Part shown: piece after piece, positions 10,912-21,235 of the stretch
Layout of the letters: each line of letters starts with the position of its first letter
Numbering within the stretch: position 1 is the stretch's first letter
Source of the DNA: Arion vulgaris
Taxonomy: Eukaryota; Mollusca; Gastropoda; Stylommatophora; Arionidae
Assembly (NCBI GenBank): GCA_020796225.1
Contig: CM036768.1
Coordinates: forward strand, 36,298,289 to 36,362,288
Reading direction: 5' to 3'
DNA length: 64,000 nt
Made by a program: the position numbers and the translations under genes
Notes under the pieces: model-generated
What the model was told of the DNA's origin: nothing
Seen by the model: the letters and a program-made list of their open reading frames with translations, nothing else
Databases searched by the model: none

Positions 10912-11250
10912 TAATCACTCCATTGCATAGGATTTTAACTCATAAATGGCTCCCTCCAAGGCTCCCTCTCTGCAGAAATGGCTTGTCCCCTCTCTGCAGA
11001 AATGGCTTTGACCTCTCTCTGCAGAAATGGCTCTGAGTGCTCCTCTCTGCAGAAATGGCTCGTCGCCCTCTCTGCAGAAATGGCTTGAATCCCCTCTCTG
11101 CAGAAATGGCTTGACTCTCTCTCTGCAGAAATGGCTGCTCCCTCTCTTTTGCAGAAATGGCTCGGCCCCTCTCTGCAGAAATGGCTCGGCCCCTCTCTGC
11201 AGCAATGGCACACCACCTGCTGAGAGTATTGCACAAGCACTGTAGTTTCT
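10912..11250 (-). mobile_element. SINE family SA with internally expanded segment
   Basis: Left edge (cactccattgcataggattt) and right edge (gcacaccacctgctgagagtattgcacaagcac in overlapping pieces) are the 3' end and middle of SA on the minus strand. Between them the short SA stretch ctctctgcagaaatggct, present once in other SA copies, is repeated about ten times with irregular spacers. Confidence 0.8.
10966..11212. repeat. Minisatellite born inside SA
   Basis: About ten irregular units (18-28 bp) of ctctctgcagaaatggct. The three overlapping minus-strand ORFs of about 100 codons are translations of this array in three frames. Confidence 0.9.
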
Positions 11251-11399
11251 GTTACTCTCGACCGACCTTTATTCTGGGCAACTTTTATTCTGGACCGTTC
11301 ACTTCAGCTCTGCCCATTTTGTCAGTGTGTTGTCTGGGCTCAAAATACTTTTGTTATTGTATGTCCATATTGTACACAAACTCATATTTATTCCTCTTC

Positions 11400-11660
11400 C
11401 TCGCCTGTGTGGTGCCAGAGCCCACAAGGGAAGCAAGGAATTGTACCACTGTGACCTACAAGGCATGTTGTAAGACGCAACTGATGTAGGACCTAGGGAA
11501 GCTACCCTAGTAAATAAAAACGTCGCAGAAATAGGATGTGCTGGTCTACTTGTAGGTGCATAACTGGTACAATGAATAATTATTCTTATGCTCCGATCAC
11601 ATACAAATTACACAGAGTGGTTAAAAAGTGGTCAATATGGAGCGTCAAGAAGAAGATTTC
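11400..11660 (+). mobile_element. SINE family SB
   Basis: Blocks in order: tggtgccagagcccacaagg, ctacaaggcatgttgtaaga, ctaccctagtaaataaaaac, gatcacatacaaattacac, and gaagaaga tail. Confidence 0.85.
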
Positions 11661-11718
11661 TTTTCATGTGCCGTAGCTGTCACACAGATTAACCCCTTTA
11701 CCCTTCTGAGTTGCAATA

Positions 11719-11860
11719 CTGGCTCATGGTATTTTTAAAGATGTTTCAAAGACACTACACTGGCTCATGGTATTTTTAAAGATGTTTCAAAGACACTACA
11801 CTGACTCATGGTATTTTTAAAGATGTTTCAAAGACAATACACTGACTCATGGTGTTTTTA
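11719..11860. repeat. 41-bp x ~3.5 tandem repeat
   Basis: Units starting ctggctcatggtattttt at 11719, 11760 and 11801 plus a partial unit. It sits between a plus-strand and a minus-strand SB element. Confidence 0.9.
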
Positions 11861-11861
11861 C

Positions 11862-12128
11862 TTCTTCTTCTTGTCCTTCAAACGCTCCATATCGACCACT
11901 TGTTAACCACTCTTTATGATTTGTATATGATTTGAGCCTAAGAGTGATTGTACACTGTGTCCCTTATGTGCCTACAAGTAGGCCTGCACATCCAATTTCT
12001 TCAATGCTTTTTATTTACTAGGGTAGCTTCCCTAGGCCCCTACCTCAGTTCCCTCTTACGACATGCTTTATAGGTCACAGAGTTACTATTCATTGCTCCC
12101 CTTGAGAGTCTTGGAAGCACACAGGTGT
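11862..12128 (-). mobile_element. SINE family SB
   Basis: Antisense SB from the cttcttcttcttgtcc tail through tatcgaccacttgttaacca, tactagggtagcttcc and tcttacgacatgctttatag to the head ending near cacacagg. Confidence 0.85.
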
Positions 12129-12510
12129 AAGATGCTTCAAATCCGATATACTAGCTAATACAGCCTACTTTGCAATATGCATGCATCCAAGGGGGTAACA
12201 GAAAATGGGGATTGAAAGAATTAAGCTGTCAGTGTATTAATAAAAATAAAAAAGTCCAACACATATTGGAGAATCTATATAATCACATACCTGACCAATG
12301 AGAACTCACAATTCTGCGTGAAGAATTCGACTAATCACGGATTAGCACACAAAAACAACTATAATCATTGGTTGCAAAAATTACAGCAGCAGAGATCAGT
12401 TTTGAATTTTTAAAAAACTGATAAGATAAAAATATAGCGAGGATGACACACATTAAACAATAAAATTGTTATGATTAAGAGTTAACACAATGGGTCCAAA
12501 GATGACGGAT
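12129..12510. other. No gene recognised
   Basis: AT-rich spacer without similarity to the repeat families defined here. Confidence 0.5.
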
Positions 12511-12511
12511 T

Positions 12512-12727
12512 TACTCCATTGCACCGGGTTTTCCCATATGGCTCAGTCCCTATCAGCAGAGATGGTATGTCCTTTACCGAGAGCATTGCTCAAAGCACAA
12601 ACTCTGTAGCTCCAACAATCCTAGGGATCTCATGAAAAAATTGCACATGTGTCTTAGTCCAAATTCGAACGCACAACCTTCAGTACGACAGGCAAATAAC
12701 ATAACCACTTGGCCAATGAGACCCTCC
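12512..12727 (-). mobile_element. SINE family SA, diverged copy
   Basis: Antisense SA: ccattgcaccgggttttccc, gcacaaactctgtagctcca, attcgaacgcacaacc (B box region) and accacttggccaatgagac (A box region). Confidence 0.75.
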
Positions 12728-12794
12728 CAGGATTAAGAGTAAGAATACGAAAACATATTGTGTGTTACTAGAGTATATACATTATTTATTCAAA

Positions 12795-13275
12795 CTAGTT
12801 ACTGGAACAGATAGGAAAACAAAGATCAGAATACTAAGAGCATGCACGTTCTTCCCAGCGGCAACATAGGAGTGTGAAGCATGGACATTTAACAAGGCAG
12901 TGGACAAACATATAAGTGCTTTTGAATATAAATGTTACAGAAGAGTCCTCCGTATATCATGGACAGAGAAGAGAACAAATAGATATATTCAGAAAGAACT
13001 CAAAATCAAAGATAACTGGCTAATGCTACAAATAAGAAAGAGAAAATTGAGGTATTTTGGACATATAAAGAGACACAAAGGGCTGGAAAAGACCATCATG
13101 GAAGGAGGCGTAGAGAAGAGGCAGAAGACCACGGAGAAGATGGACTCAGGATGTAACTGATGGTTTAAGCATGACTGCTGCAGAAGCTGGACTATGAGAG
13201 GGAGAAATTCCAAAGGATTGTTAAGTCGGCAAAGTCCTGCTCAGGACAAAGCTATTTGATGATGATGAGTTAAAA
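12795..13275 (+). mobile_element. LINE family LG, C-terminal relic
   Basis: Plus-strand translation: GTDRKTKIRILRACTF, AFEYKCYRRVLRISWTEKRT, a KLRYFGHIKRHKGLEKTIME block, and a degraded end before a (TGATGA)n 3' terminus at about 13256-13268. It is 5'-truncated and frameshifted after 13160. The segment YRRVLRISWTEKRTN is the one that became a minisatellite at 57.2-58.5 kb. Confidence 0.8.
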
Positions 13276-13344
13276 GAATGTCAATTTTAAAATTCTAATT
13301 TTTTAAGGGGTAAATTAATTTTAAAACAAAAGCCACAAATACCA

Positions 13345-13645
13345 ACACAAGACGACTACTATAATATGAGCAGATTAAAACAAGTTGTCGTTCTGCGACT
13401 TAAAACAGGACACAATTGGCTCCGCAGCCACATGTATACAAAATTCAAGACTGACATTTCAGCCGTGTGTACATGTGGAGAGGCACACCAGACTGCAGAG
13501 CACATACTTCAAGACTGCCCCGAATATGATATACAGAGGCAAACTCAGTGGCTTAACAAAACAACACTCAACACAAAACTACACGGACCTCTGTGCGAGC
13601 TACAAAAAAGACAGCGAGGTTTATACAAGCGACAATGAAAAATAT
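13345..13645 (+). mobile_element. LINE family LP, post-RNase H tail
   Basis: An 85-codon frame reads VVVLRLKTGHNWLRSHMYTK, then CTCGEAHQTAEHILQDCPEY, and KLHGPLCELQ. This is the Cys/His-containing segment that follows RNase H in Jockey-like and related non-LTR elements (C-x-CG...T-x-EH-x-L-x-x-CP). No RNase H or reverse transcriptase is left upstream. Other pieces are at 22965, 24650, 29600 and 50470. Confidence 0.7.
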
Positions 13646-14084
13646 ATAGACAATATTTCAAGCAGCGAAAAAGGATTTAAAAACATATTGCTTTAAAACA
13701 AAAATTTACAGAAATCAGCAGGTGATAGTAATTTAAAAATTGCAACTAAAATAAACACTGTGTAAATATTCCAGGACATGGAAGTCATCACAAGAACATG
13801 TCAAGATTGTATAATAATAACCTTCAAATGAAAGAACATAATAATTGCAAGGCAGAGAAGGTATTGGTAGATCACAAGTTGAAACAAGTCATTTCAGGGA
13901 AGTTAACAGCTGAAAAATTATTGGTTACTAAACTGATGTCATTGCACTCTGAGCAGACCTATAGGTGATCAGTCTTCTCCAATAGATATTGAAGTGTATG
14001 CATACTGATGGTTCTTGTAGCTTGCTAGTTAAACACACTTATCACTCTGCTCCTAAGGCATCCAGTTCTACCTGTACAATGGGT
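13646..14084. other. No gene recognised
   Basis: AT-rich single-copy-looking spacer. Confidence 0.5.
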
Positions 14085-14085
14085 A

Positions 14086-14200
14086 ACCCCAAACTGGTAA
14101 CCTGTACAACTGGTAACCTGTACAACTGGTAACCTGTACAACTGGTAACCTGTACAACTGGTAACCTGTACAACGGGTAACCGTACACGGTAACCTGAAA
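14086..14200. repeat. 16-bp minisatellite, about 7 units
   Basis: Head-to-tail ggtaacctgtacaact units, last two slightly diverged. Confidence 0.95.
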
Positions 14201-14202
14201 AA

Positions 14203-14306
14203 TGAAGATCATGGCATTTCCTTTTACGGGGCATCGCCATCAACCATAGTAAATAAGTTCTTGAGTTTCTAGGCATCACTTATAAGTTCAGCAGTTTGCC
14301 ATTCAG
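14203..14306 (-). mobile_element. SINE family SR, 3' fragment
   Basis: Antisense SR 3' end: ccttttacggggcatcgcca, caaccatagtaaataag, and tctaggcatcacttataag, cagtttgccatt. It lies head-on against an SR copy on the plus strand. Confidence 0.65.
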
Positions 14307-14311
14307 TAGTA

Positions 14312-14548
14312 AGTGTCTGTAGCTTAAGTGGTAGTGAGCTTGATCACAACTAAGCGTACCTGGTTCAAACTCCACGGTGGGTAAGTTTGGAAGCAAATTA
14401 CTTCCCTTGAATTTTTACGAACGATAAAAATAGGCCTCACCGTTCTGAAAGCAATGACAAACTACTGAACGTATAAGTGGTGCCTAGAACATCAATGACT
14501 TGTTTATTGTTGTCGCTGGCTAAGCCCTGTAAAGGATAATATGCCACA
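14312..14548 (+). mobile_element. SINE family SR, tRNA-headed
   Basis: Head tagcttaagtggtagtgagc with a B box in ggttcaaactcc, then the shared SR/SS core ccgttctgaaagcaatgaca, aactactgaacg, and 3' end aagccctgtaaaggat. Confidence 0.75.
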
Positions 14549-14611
14549 ATTTTCATTTTCAGTTTGCCATTTTCTAGAGTAAACTACAACATATCTGGTC
14601 TAGCTTCATCA

Positions 14612-15165
14612 CAGAGGACTTTGTTCCAGCATGTATGTCAACAGATGACGTTCTATCATATTACACAGAACTTGTCGCATGGTATGCAACAGATGTCGTT
14701 TTGCTCATTCTCACACAGAGAGACTTGTTTGTTCCAGCATGGTATGTCAACAGATGTACGTTTTGCTATCATTATCTGACACAGAGAGACTTGTTTGTTC
14801 CAGCATGGTATGTCAACAGATGACGTTTGTACTATCTCACAGAAATTGTTTGTTCCAGCATGTATGTCAACAATGTAGTTCTATCTTATCTCACAGAGAG
14901 ACTTGTTTGTTCCAGCATGGTATGTCAACAGATGTACGTTTTGCTATCATTAATCCATGACAACAGAGACTTGAATTTTCATCACAAGCATGGTATGTCA
15001 ACAGATGTACGTTTTGCTATCATTATCTGACACAGAGAGACTTGTTTGTTCCAGCATGGTATGTCAACAAATGTACGTTTTGCTATTATTATCTCACACA
15101 GAGAGACTTGTTTGTTCCAGCATGATATGTCAACAGATGTACGTTTTGCTATTATTGTCAAATAT
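14612..15165. repeat. Minisatellite, 66-bp unit with partial units
   Basis: Units contain gacttgtttgttccagcatg, gtatgtcaacagatgtacg, ttttgctatcattatctgac. Some units are shortened or missing blocks. ORFs here are repeat translations. Confidence 0.9.
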
Positions 15166-15235
15166 ACATAATAACCAGTACAACGACAACCAAGTTTTCA
15201 GTACAAACATCAACAAACTTTTCTATACAATATTA

Positions 15236-15475
15236 AAAGTTAATTGCATATCCTTTACAGGACTTTGTGAATCAACCCCAGCTTTTAACGCTGTTTGTGA
15301 TTTTCTAGACATTATTACGTTCAGTAGTTTGCCATTGCTTTCTGAACGGTGGTGCCATCGTATTTTGTAAAATCCACGCCAAACAATTTGCAACCAAACT
15401 GTCCGCAGCGTGATTCGAACTCAGAACGTTGGGGTTAATAGACCAAATCACTATCCCCTAAGCCACAGATGCCAC
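15236..15475 (-). mobile_element. SINE family SS, tRNA-headed
   Basis: Antisense SS: 3' end gcatatcctttacaggactt, core cagtagtttgccattgcttt, ctgaacggtggtgcc, and head gtgattcgaactcag (B box) to ccccctaagccaca-like A box region at cctaagccacagatgcc. Confidence 0.8.
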
Positions 15476-15511
15476 CATACAATATTATAACAGCATATTT
15501 AAAAAAAAGTC

Positions 15512-15748
15512 AAGGAACCATTTGATACCATGTGGTATATAGGTAATACGGTGTTAGGTCTGTATTTTCATTGACTGTTGACAAACAATGGGTGATATGA
15601 TCGACATCATGCTGGCCACCTTGACTTGTCTGTGCTTTACCTGGTACACAATTAAGGATGGGTTGACCTGAGAGCTGTTACGGACTGAAAAAAATTCAAC
15701 TTACTGTGGAATTGAAATGGGCCAACTGTGTGTTTTGAGGTCCTAAAG
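15512..15748 (-). mobile_element. SINE family SE, diverged copy
   Basis: Antisense SE: aaggaaccatttgataccat, gtggtatataggtaatac, aatgggtgatatgatcgac and ttgacctgagagctgttac. The head is degraded. Confidence 0.7.
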
Positions 15749-15751
15749 TTC

Positions 15752-15985
15752 AGCAAAGATTAGTAACACTGAGACCTACAAGGCATATCATAAGAGGTGA
15801 ATGAGGTAGGGGTCTAGGGAATCTACCCTAGTAAATAAAAAGTGTAGTAGAAATAGAATGTGTTAGCCTACTTGTAGGCGCATAGCTGACACAATGTACA
15901 ATCGCTCTTCGGCTCAGATCACATACAAATCACAAAGAGTGGTTTAACAAGTGGTCGATACGGAGCATTCAAAGACGAACCCGGG
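15752..15985 (+). mobile_element. SINE family SB, head-truncated
   Basis: Core gattagtaacactgagacc to cggctcagatcacatacaaa and agtggtcgatacggagc. Confidence 0.85.
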
Positions 15986-16059
15986 CTACTAACCTAAGAA
16001 AGCAAGTTCACTAACAACTACGCTACTGCTGCTCTCACAGCAGTATATCCTCATCAAGG

Positions 16060-17000
16060 TGCATGTTCTTTATAAGACATTGCTCTCTTTGCAGCACAAC
16101 TGAAATTCACTGTCTCTAGTCAGTTCACCCACTTCGTCGATGGTCATATTCATGGTTTCATTAATATCTTGTAGCCATCTTCTTCTTGGTCTGCCTCTGC
16201 GTCCTGGGACCCTGCCCTCTAATATTGTTCTCTCTAGGCCATTGTGATGCTTGATGTGGCCAAAGTATCTAATTTTTCTGTATAGTATGTTGTTTATCAG
16301 CCAATTCTCTTTAACATTTAGTTCTTTCAGGACATCAGTGTTCTTTCTTTTTTCAGTCGTCCATGGTATTTGTAGGATCTTTCTGTAGCATTTAGTTTCG
16401 AAGGCCTGGATTTTTGTTCTTGTTGTTTGTGTAATGGTCCATGATTCACAACCATAAGTAGCCACTGGGAAAATGCATGTTCTCAGTATTTTTAATTTTA
16501 ATATTTTTCATGTGCTTTGCCACATGTTCTTCATTGTGTTTAACTTCCTGATTGCTATTGCCAATCTTCTTGAGATCTCTTTGGAGCAGTCGCCGTTATT
16601 GTTAACTATTGATCCCAGGTATTCATAGCTCTCTACACGTTGAAGTTCTTCATTGTTTATTTGGATGTTAGGTGAGCCTTTTGCTTTGTCAGTTGACATG
16701 ATTTTTGTTTTTGTGTATTCAAATCTGGAGAGATCTGGAAAAGATGGATTACAAATATGATCTCTAGTGCCTCTACCTCTTCTGAAACCTGCTTGTGTTT
16801 CATGTATTTCGTCTTCTAACTTTTTTCCATCCACTTCATGATGATTCTTAGTAGGATTTTGCTGGTATGACTTATAAGGGTAATAGTTCTGTAGTTGATG
16901 CATACAGTAGCATATACAGAAACAAAATTCTGATATATCTTTACGACTACCTGATGGTTGCATAAATTCTGGATCTGTCCGATTGGGGAATCAAGAATAA
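16060..17000 (-). mobile_element. LG-related LINE with internal deletion of the reverse transcriptase core
   Basis: Minus-strand frames give, in order, YRTITLISHTSKILLRII (RT motif), DEIHETQAGFRRGRGTRDHI (RT finger/palm entry), FEYTKTKIMSTDK, VESYEYLGSIVNNNGDCSK, and after a frameshift TYGCESWTITQTT, CYRKILQIPWTTEKR, KIRYFGHIKHHNGLERTILE and PGRRGRPRRRWLQDINETMN. The palm segment with the catalytic F/YADD motif is missing between TRDHI and FEYTK, so this copy is internally deleted. The last 131 codons (16465-16070) are open. Confidence 0.85.
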
Positions 17001-17035
17001 GGCAACTACAATCTATTAAACCGGTCTCCGTGGTC

Positions 17036-17037
<2 letters not shown>

Positions 17038-17078
<41 letters not shown>
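17038..17078. repeat. (GA)n microsatellite
   Basis: About 19 perfect GA dinucleotides next to the 5' edge of the LG-related LINE. Confidence 0.98.
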
Positions 17079-17081
<3 letters not shown>

Positions 17082-17374
17082 GTCTCTTCTCTACCCATTC
17101 TGGATAGGAGCCAGAATTTAACTTTACTAGCAATAGGGAGATTATTTCTTCATAATTCATAAAATGAGCATAAATTAGATGAAACTACTGTCAGCTTGTT
17201 ATGCCTGTTACATTGGCTTCAGAATCCCATAGATGGGTCACATGATTCACTAATCTATCACATTCAGGCTAGAATACACAAAATCTATCCAAATAAAACT
17301 GAAAAATGACTTAGATGCTAGAGGCCACCCAAAATTCATGTCCAGCATGCTGCACTAACTTGAACGGATGTCCA

Positions 17375-17985
17375 AACAAACTAGTCATGACAGAAATGAA
17401 GTGTCTAAGTGGAGTGCTGGGAGTAAAAAAAAAAAAAAGGAACCCTTTCATACCTCGTGGTATATAGGTCAATACAGTGTTAGGCCTGTATTTTTCATTG
17501 ACCGTCGGCACACAATGGGTGATGTGGTCAGCATCACGCCGGCCGCCTTTACTTTCCCAGAGCATGTCAGGTTGAGGCTGGGTCAACCTGAGAGCCGTCG
17601 TGGTCGGAAAATTCCACGCGCATTGCGGGAGCTGAACCCAGACCACCAGCCTTGCGAGGAGTGCTGGGAGTATCAAGAAGAAACCAGTTTAGAAGTGAAG
17701 ACATCAGGAATAAAAGTGAGTACAACATCAGTACTGAACGTCATTAAGAAACAACAAATTAAATGGTTCAGCCACATAAGCAGATTACAGACAGTGTGTC
17801 TCAAAGAGCAATTCTACTCTGATACAGTGGATACAAAGCTAAAGGCAGTCCATGCAAATGGTGGACATCAGAAATAACACAAGTGGGGAAAAACACTTTT
17901 TATGAAGTGTGCACAAAATCTCGTTCTATAATTCTTTTAGTATCCTGACGATGTGATTCAAAACATGATTAGAAAAAAAGAAAGA
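17375..17985 (+). mobile_element. LINE family LJ, C-terminal relic and 3' end, split by SE
   Basis: Outside the SE insert the plus strand reads VMTEMKCLSGVLG... and after the insert a KKQQIKWFSHISRLQTVCLK segment, then a Lys-rich tail and the 3' UTR with tatcctgacgatgtgattc. The same element is at 41166-41600, and its 3' end starts the 25-bp array at 49336. Confidence 0.75.
17426..17657 (-). mobile_element. SINE family SE inserted in LJ
   Basis: A 15-bp duplication ggagtgctgggagta at 17411-17425 and 17658-17672 brackets the element. Read on the minus strand it has a B-box-like gggttcagctcccgc head and ends in a T-rich tail (A14 on the plus strand at 17425-17438). Copies are also at 15512 and 45365. 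Confidence 0.85.
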
Positions 17986-18379
17986 ATACGCCACAAGATA
18001 AAGGTACCTTAAGAATAATGAGAAGAAGAAGAAGAAAGAAACTAAAACAAAAATATAATGAACTGTATGAATTTGTCGAAGGCAAGGGCACTAGCAATGC
18101 CATATATATTTATATATATACACATAAATATAGCTGATAATGGCTATTGTTATTTTATTGTATTCAATACACAGTTTTGTTTCAATCTAAGAAACATAGT
18201 GAATGGAAACATTCATATATTTTATTAGGCAATGTCAATGACTGTCAGGCAATGTAGGTGGAAGCAACATAATGAAAACATGGGTCTGGCACACTTGTAC
18301 AAACTAACTGGTAGGCAAACAGATGCATTCGCTGGTTCAGTCAAACAAAATGAATGATACTTCAAACTGGTAACAAATG
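17986..18379 (-). other. Probable 3' UTR and downstream flank of the E-protein gene
   Basis: Follows the stop codon at 18382-18380 on the minus strand. AATAAA-type signals on the minus strand lie at 18226-18221 and 18159-18154. No repeat family was recognised here, which fits retained untranslated sequence. Confidence 0.4.
18154..18226 (-). promoter_or_regulatory. Candidate polyadenylation signals
   Basis: Two canonical aataaa hexamers on the minus strand (18226-18221 and 18159-18154), about 155-225 nt after the proposed stop codon of the E-protein gene. AT-rich sequence makes chance matches possible. Confidence 0.4.
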
Positions 18380-18421
18380 CTACCATGCATGCCAGGATCC
18401 TTTTCCATGTTCAGGTGGACA
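18380..18421 (-). CDS. Probable last coding exon of the E-protein bHLH gene
   Basis: On the minus strand a strong acceptor (tttattttatttatttttca plus g) opens an exon that, in phase 0 after the previous exon's ...GLANK, reads CPPEHGKGSWHAW and a TAG stop. Short low-conservation C-termini are normal for E proteins, so the identity rests on position, acceptor quality and phase, not on homology. An array of 74-bp units starts about 80 bp upstream in the intron. If this exon is not used, the reading frame would stop a few codons into the intron after 21102. Confidence 0.55.
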   Translation of the reverse strand, partial: CPPEHGKGSWHAW

Positions 18422-18499
18422 CTGAAAAATAAATAAAATAAAGAGATAAGTCAAAGTTGCAGACAGAACTAAGATAAATTGTTCGGTAATAAATTCTGC

Positions 18500-19282
18500 A
18501 GAACTGACCAGTTATGCTTTAGAAATTGTTTGTTTCTCTTACTTATGATCATTTTCTTCTTCTGGCAGAAGGGATAACTGACCAGTTATGCTTTAGAAAT
18601 AGTTTGTTTCTCTTACTTATGATCATCTTCTTCTTCTGGCAGAAGGGATAACTGACCAGTTATGCTTTAGAAATAGTTTCTCTTACTTATGATCATTTTC
18701 TTCTTCTGACAGAAGGGATAACTGTCCAGTTATGCTTTAGAAATAGTTTGTTTCTCTTACTTATGGTCATTTTCTTCTTCTGGCAGAAGGGATAACTGAC
18801 CAGTTATGCTTTAGAAATAGTTTGTTTCTCTTACTTATGATCATTTTCTTCTTCTGGCAGAAGGGATAACTGACCAGTTATGCTTTAGAAATAGTTTGTT
18901 TCTCTTACTTATGATCATTTTCTTCTTCTGGCAGAAGGGATAACTGACCAGTTATGCTTTAGAAATAGTTTCTCTTACTTATGATCATTTTCTTCTTCTG
19001 ACAGAAGGGATAACTGACCAGTTATGCTTTAGAAATTGTTTGTTTCTCTTACTTATGGTCATTTTCTTCTTCTGACAGAAGGGATAACTGACCAGTTATG
19101 CTTTAGAAATAGTTTGTTTCTCTTACTTATGATCATTTTCTTCTTCTGACAGAAGGGATAACTGACCAGTTATGCTTTAGAAATAGTTTGTTTCTCTTAC
19201 TTATGGTCATTTTCTTCTTCTGACAGAAGGGATAACTGACCAGTTATGCTTTAGAAATGTTTTTTCTCTTACTTATGATCAT
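18500..19282. repeat. Minisatellite, 74-bp unit, about 10.5 copies
   Basis: Units begin actgaccagttatgctttag at 18503, 18577, 18651 and onwards, with ttcttcttctggcagaagg at the end of each. Two or three units carry the same 4-bp deletion (tagtttctctta), spaced several units apart, which indicates block duplication. It lies in the last intron of the E-protein gene. Confidence 0.95.
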
Positions 19283-19285
19283 TTT

Positions 19286-19535
19286 CTTCAATGCTCCATA
19301 CTGACGACTTGTTAAACCACTCTTTGTGATGTGTGTGTGATCTGGGCCTAAGAGCGATTGTACGTTGTGCTAGTTATGCACCTACAAGTAGGCCAGCCAC
19401 ATCCGATTTCTGTGACACTTTTTATTTACTAGGTAGTTTCCCTAGCCTCGACCTAGTCACCTCTTATGACATGCCTTGTAGGTTGCAGTGTTACTATCCT
19501 TTGTTCCCCTTGAGAGCCCTGGCATGGGCGACTTA
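19286..19535 (-). mobile_element. SINE family SB
   Basis: Antisense SB from tactgacgacttgttaaacc to cccttgagagccctgg, directly abutting the 74-bp array. Confidence 0.85.
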
Positions 19536-19854
19536 TGGCCATGAACTCCATCTTTAACTGTTTGCGTACAAGTCGTTGCTGCCTTATCGCAAGGAAGTAT
19601 CATCGTTCGAAAGCTTGTAAATATTTTGTTGCTTTTCCGTTCCTATTCAACTTTTAACTGAAAACTACTCAAATATGAATTGCAAACAATAATGAATACA
19701 TATCATCATGGCTTATGTTAGAAATAGAAGTGAGAGTGTACCATTCATTCTAGGATCAAACTAGAGATTTTTCATGAATGGTCATGATGCTAGTTTGTAA
19801 ACAGTTAATAACCCATTTACAGTTTTCTTAATGTTTATGTATTCATAAATAGAT
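19536..19854. other. Intronic, nothing recognised
   Basis: AT-rich intron sequence of the E-protein gene. Confidence 0.5.
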
Positions 19855-20110
19855 TTCCCGCCCGAGTGGTTACCGGGCCCAAGTTTGGGGTGTAAAGAAT
19901 AGAACCACTGTTACCTGCCATGCATGTCGTAAGAGGCGACTACGGAGGTTTGGCTGAAATCGGATGCATGTGTCCTAAGCGTGTAGAAGTCTATGCGTTT
20001 AGGGGCCTACCAAACCAATGTGCAACGTATACACGTTCTTGGCAAAGATCAAACATATCACAAAGAGTGATTAAAATTGGTGTAAAGAACGAACGCAAAG
20101 AAGAAGATAA
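19855..20110 (+). mobile_element. SINE family SC, full length
   Basis: Head cgcccgagtggttaccgg, core aaagaatagaaccactgtta and tgtcgtaagaggcgacta, 3' body caatgtgcaacgtatacacg and tggcaaagatcaaacatatc, tail caaagaagaagat. The core is the one shared with SB. Confidence 0.9.
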
Positions 20111-20387
20111 GATATCCAATATAAAGAGAGCAATCGGAATTACTTATTCCACCTATTGTTCATCAAGACACTTCCTAACTTGGATTTTTTTCTCCCAATT
20201 TCAATTTGTAATGCATGCCAATATGAACTTGGAAGTAAAACTTAAGAGGATCCTTCCTAGATATGTTGTAGTTTGGATTTTGGTGCAATAATAATGAGTG
20301 GTATGATGATGTGTGCTTGATGGTAAATCACATCACTGCCAGACAATTCACAACATAGTTGGAGATGAAATAACTATAGAGTTCTGC

Positions 20388-20640
20388 TTAGGTAGTTGGA
20401 TTACATGTTTTATTGATTTTCCTTATACATAGGCAAAAACACGTCCATCCATGATCAATGTTTATATCAGTCTCCGTCACTAACGTTGCTACGCAGTCCC
20501 TACACAATTCTACGTCAACTAGTTTCACTTCGTAAATGTCTCGTTTAGTGTTGCCATTCTGCTTATAATGAGTAGATGCAGATTTGGTGCGCAAATGACC
20601 AACTAATTTCATATCTACCAACCTATCTAGCTAAACTACC
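20388..20640. other. Intronic, unassigned
   Basis: A 77-codon minus-strand ORF has no recognisable domain; no splice context was found. Confidence 0.35.
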
Positions 20641-20644
20641 TGTC

Positions 20645-20867
20645 TGGCCTATAAGCTACCACCTGGGGTTGAGGGACTGGCTGCATGCCTTCTACGGATA
20701 GACCTGGAGACTAAGACTTCTTGAGGAACTGAAGGGAGCTTAACTATTCTGGGAGACCATAAAGAAAACAGCCAGAGACCGTGAAAGGTAGCAAATAAGT
20801 GTTGAGGCCCTATGCTCCACGAGGAGCGGAGAGGAACAAGTAAGTAAGTAAATTAGCTTCTTCTTGA
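20645..20867 (+). mobile_element. LINE family LW, 3' tail
   Basis: With frameshifts the plus strand reads ...EELKGAxLFWETIKKTARD, RERWQISVEALCSTRSGEEQ. This is the usual C-terminus of a LINE class, followed by a (TAAG)n terminus. Confidence 0.6.
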
Positions 20868-20968
20868 GCGCTTCATATTGACCACTTGTTAAACCCTCTG
20901 TGTGATTTGTATGTGATCTGAGTCTAAGAGCGATTGTACATTGTCAGTTATGCACTTATAGTTAGAAC
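20868..20968 (-). mobile_element. SINE family SB, 3' fragment
   Basis: Antisense SB 3' end, cttcttcttgagcgcttcat to gcgattgtacattgtcag. Confidence 0.75.
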
Positions 20969-20984
20969 AGCAGAAGATGGCTCT

Positions 20985-21088
20985 GAGTAGAAATCAGTAA
21001 AAGTTACAGCCATATTGTCTATTAGTAACAAGAAGGAAGTCAGTAAAAGTTACAGCCATATTGTCTACTAGTAACAGAAGTCAGTAAG
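20985..21088. repeat. Short tandem duplication
   Basis: agtcagtaaaagttacagcc plus atattgtctattagtaac occurs twice plus a partial unit, ending 14 bp from the donor of the exon at 21102. Confidence 0.8.
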
Positions 21089-21101
21089 TCTACAATTCTA
21101 C

Positions 21102-21223
21102 CTTATTTGCTAATCCAGATTGCTGTGATAAATCATCAGAAGAGACAGCTCTGCCTGGTAGCTCTTCTGTTTTTTCTTCCTCTCTACGTTTTAGACATGC
21201 AGCTTTGGGGTTCAAGTTTCTCT
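21102..21223 (-). CDS. E-protein bHLH gene, post-bHLH exon
   Basis: Minus-strand exon bounded by acceptor ttattttgtttcag and donor aataag|gtagaa. It supplies two nucleotides to a GAG codon, then reads RNLNPKAACLKRREEEK followed by TEELPGRAVSSDDLSQQ and SGLANK. The block ERNLNPKAACLKRREEEK right after helix 2 is diagnostic of class I bHLH E proteins (TCF3/E2A, TCF4, TCF12, daughterless). The intron between QVR and ER is also where vertebrate E-protein genes are split, as far as I recall. Ends in phase 0. Confidence 0.93.
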
Positions 21224-21235
21224 CTGAAACAAAAT

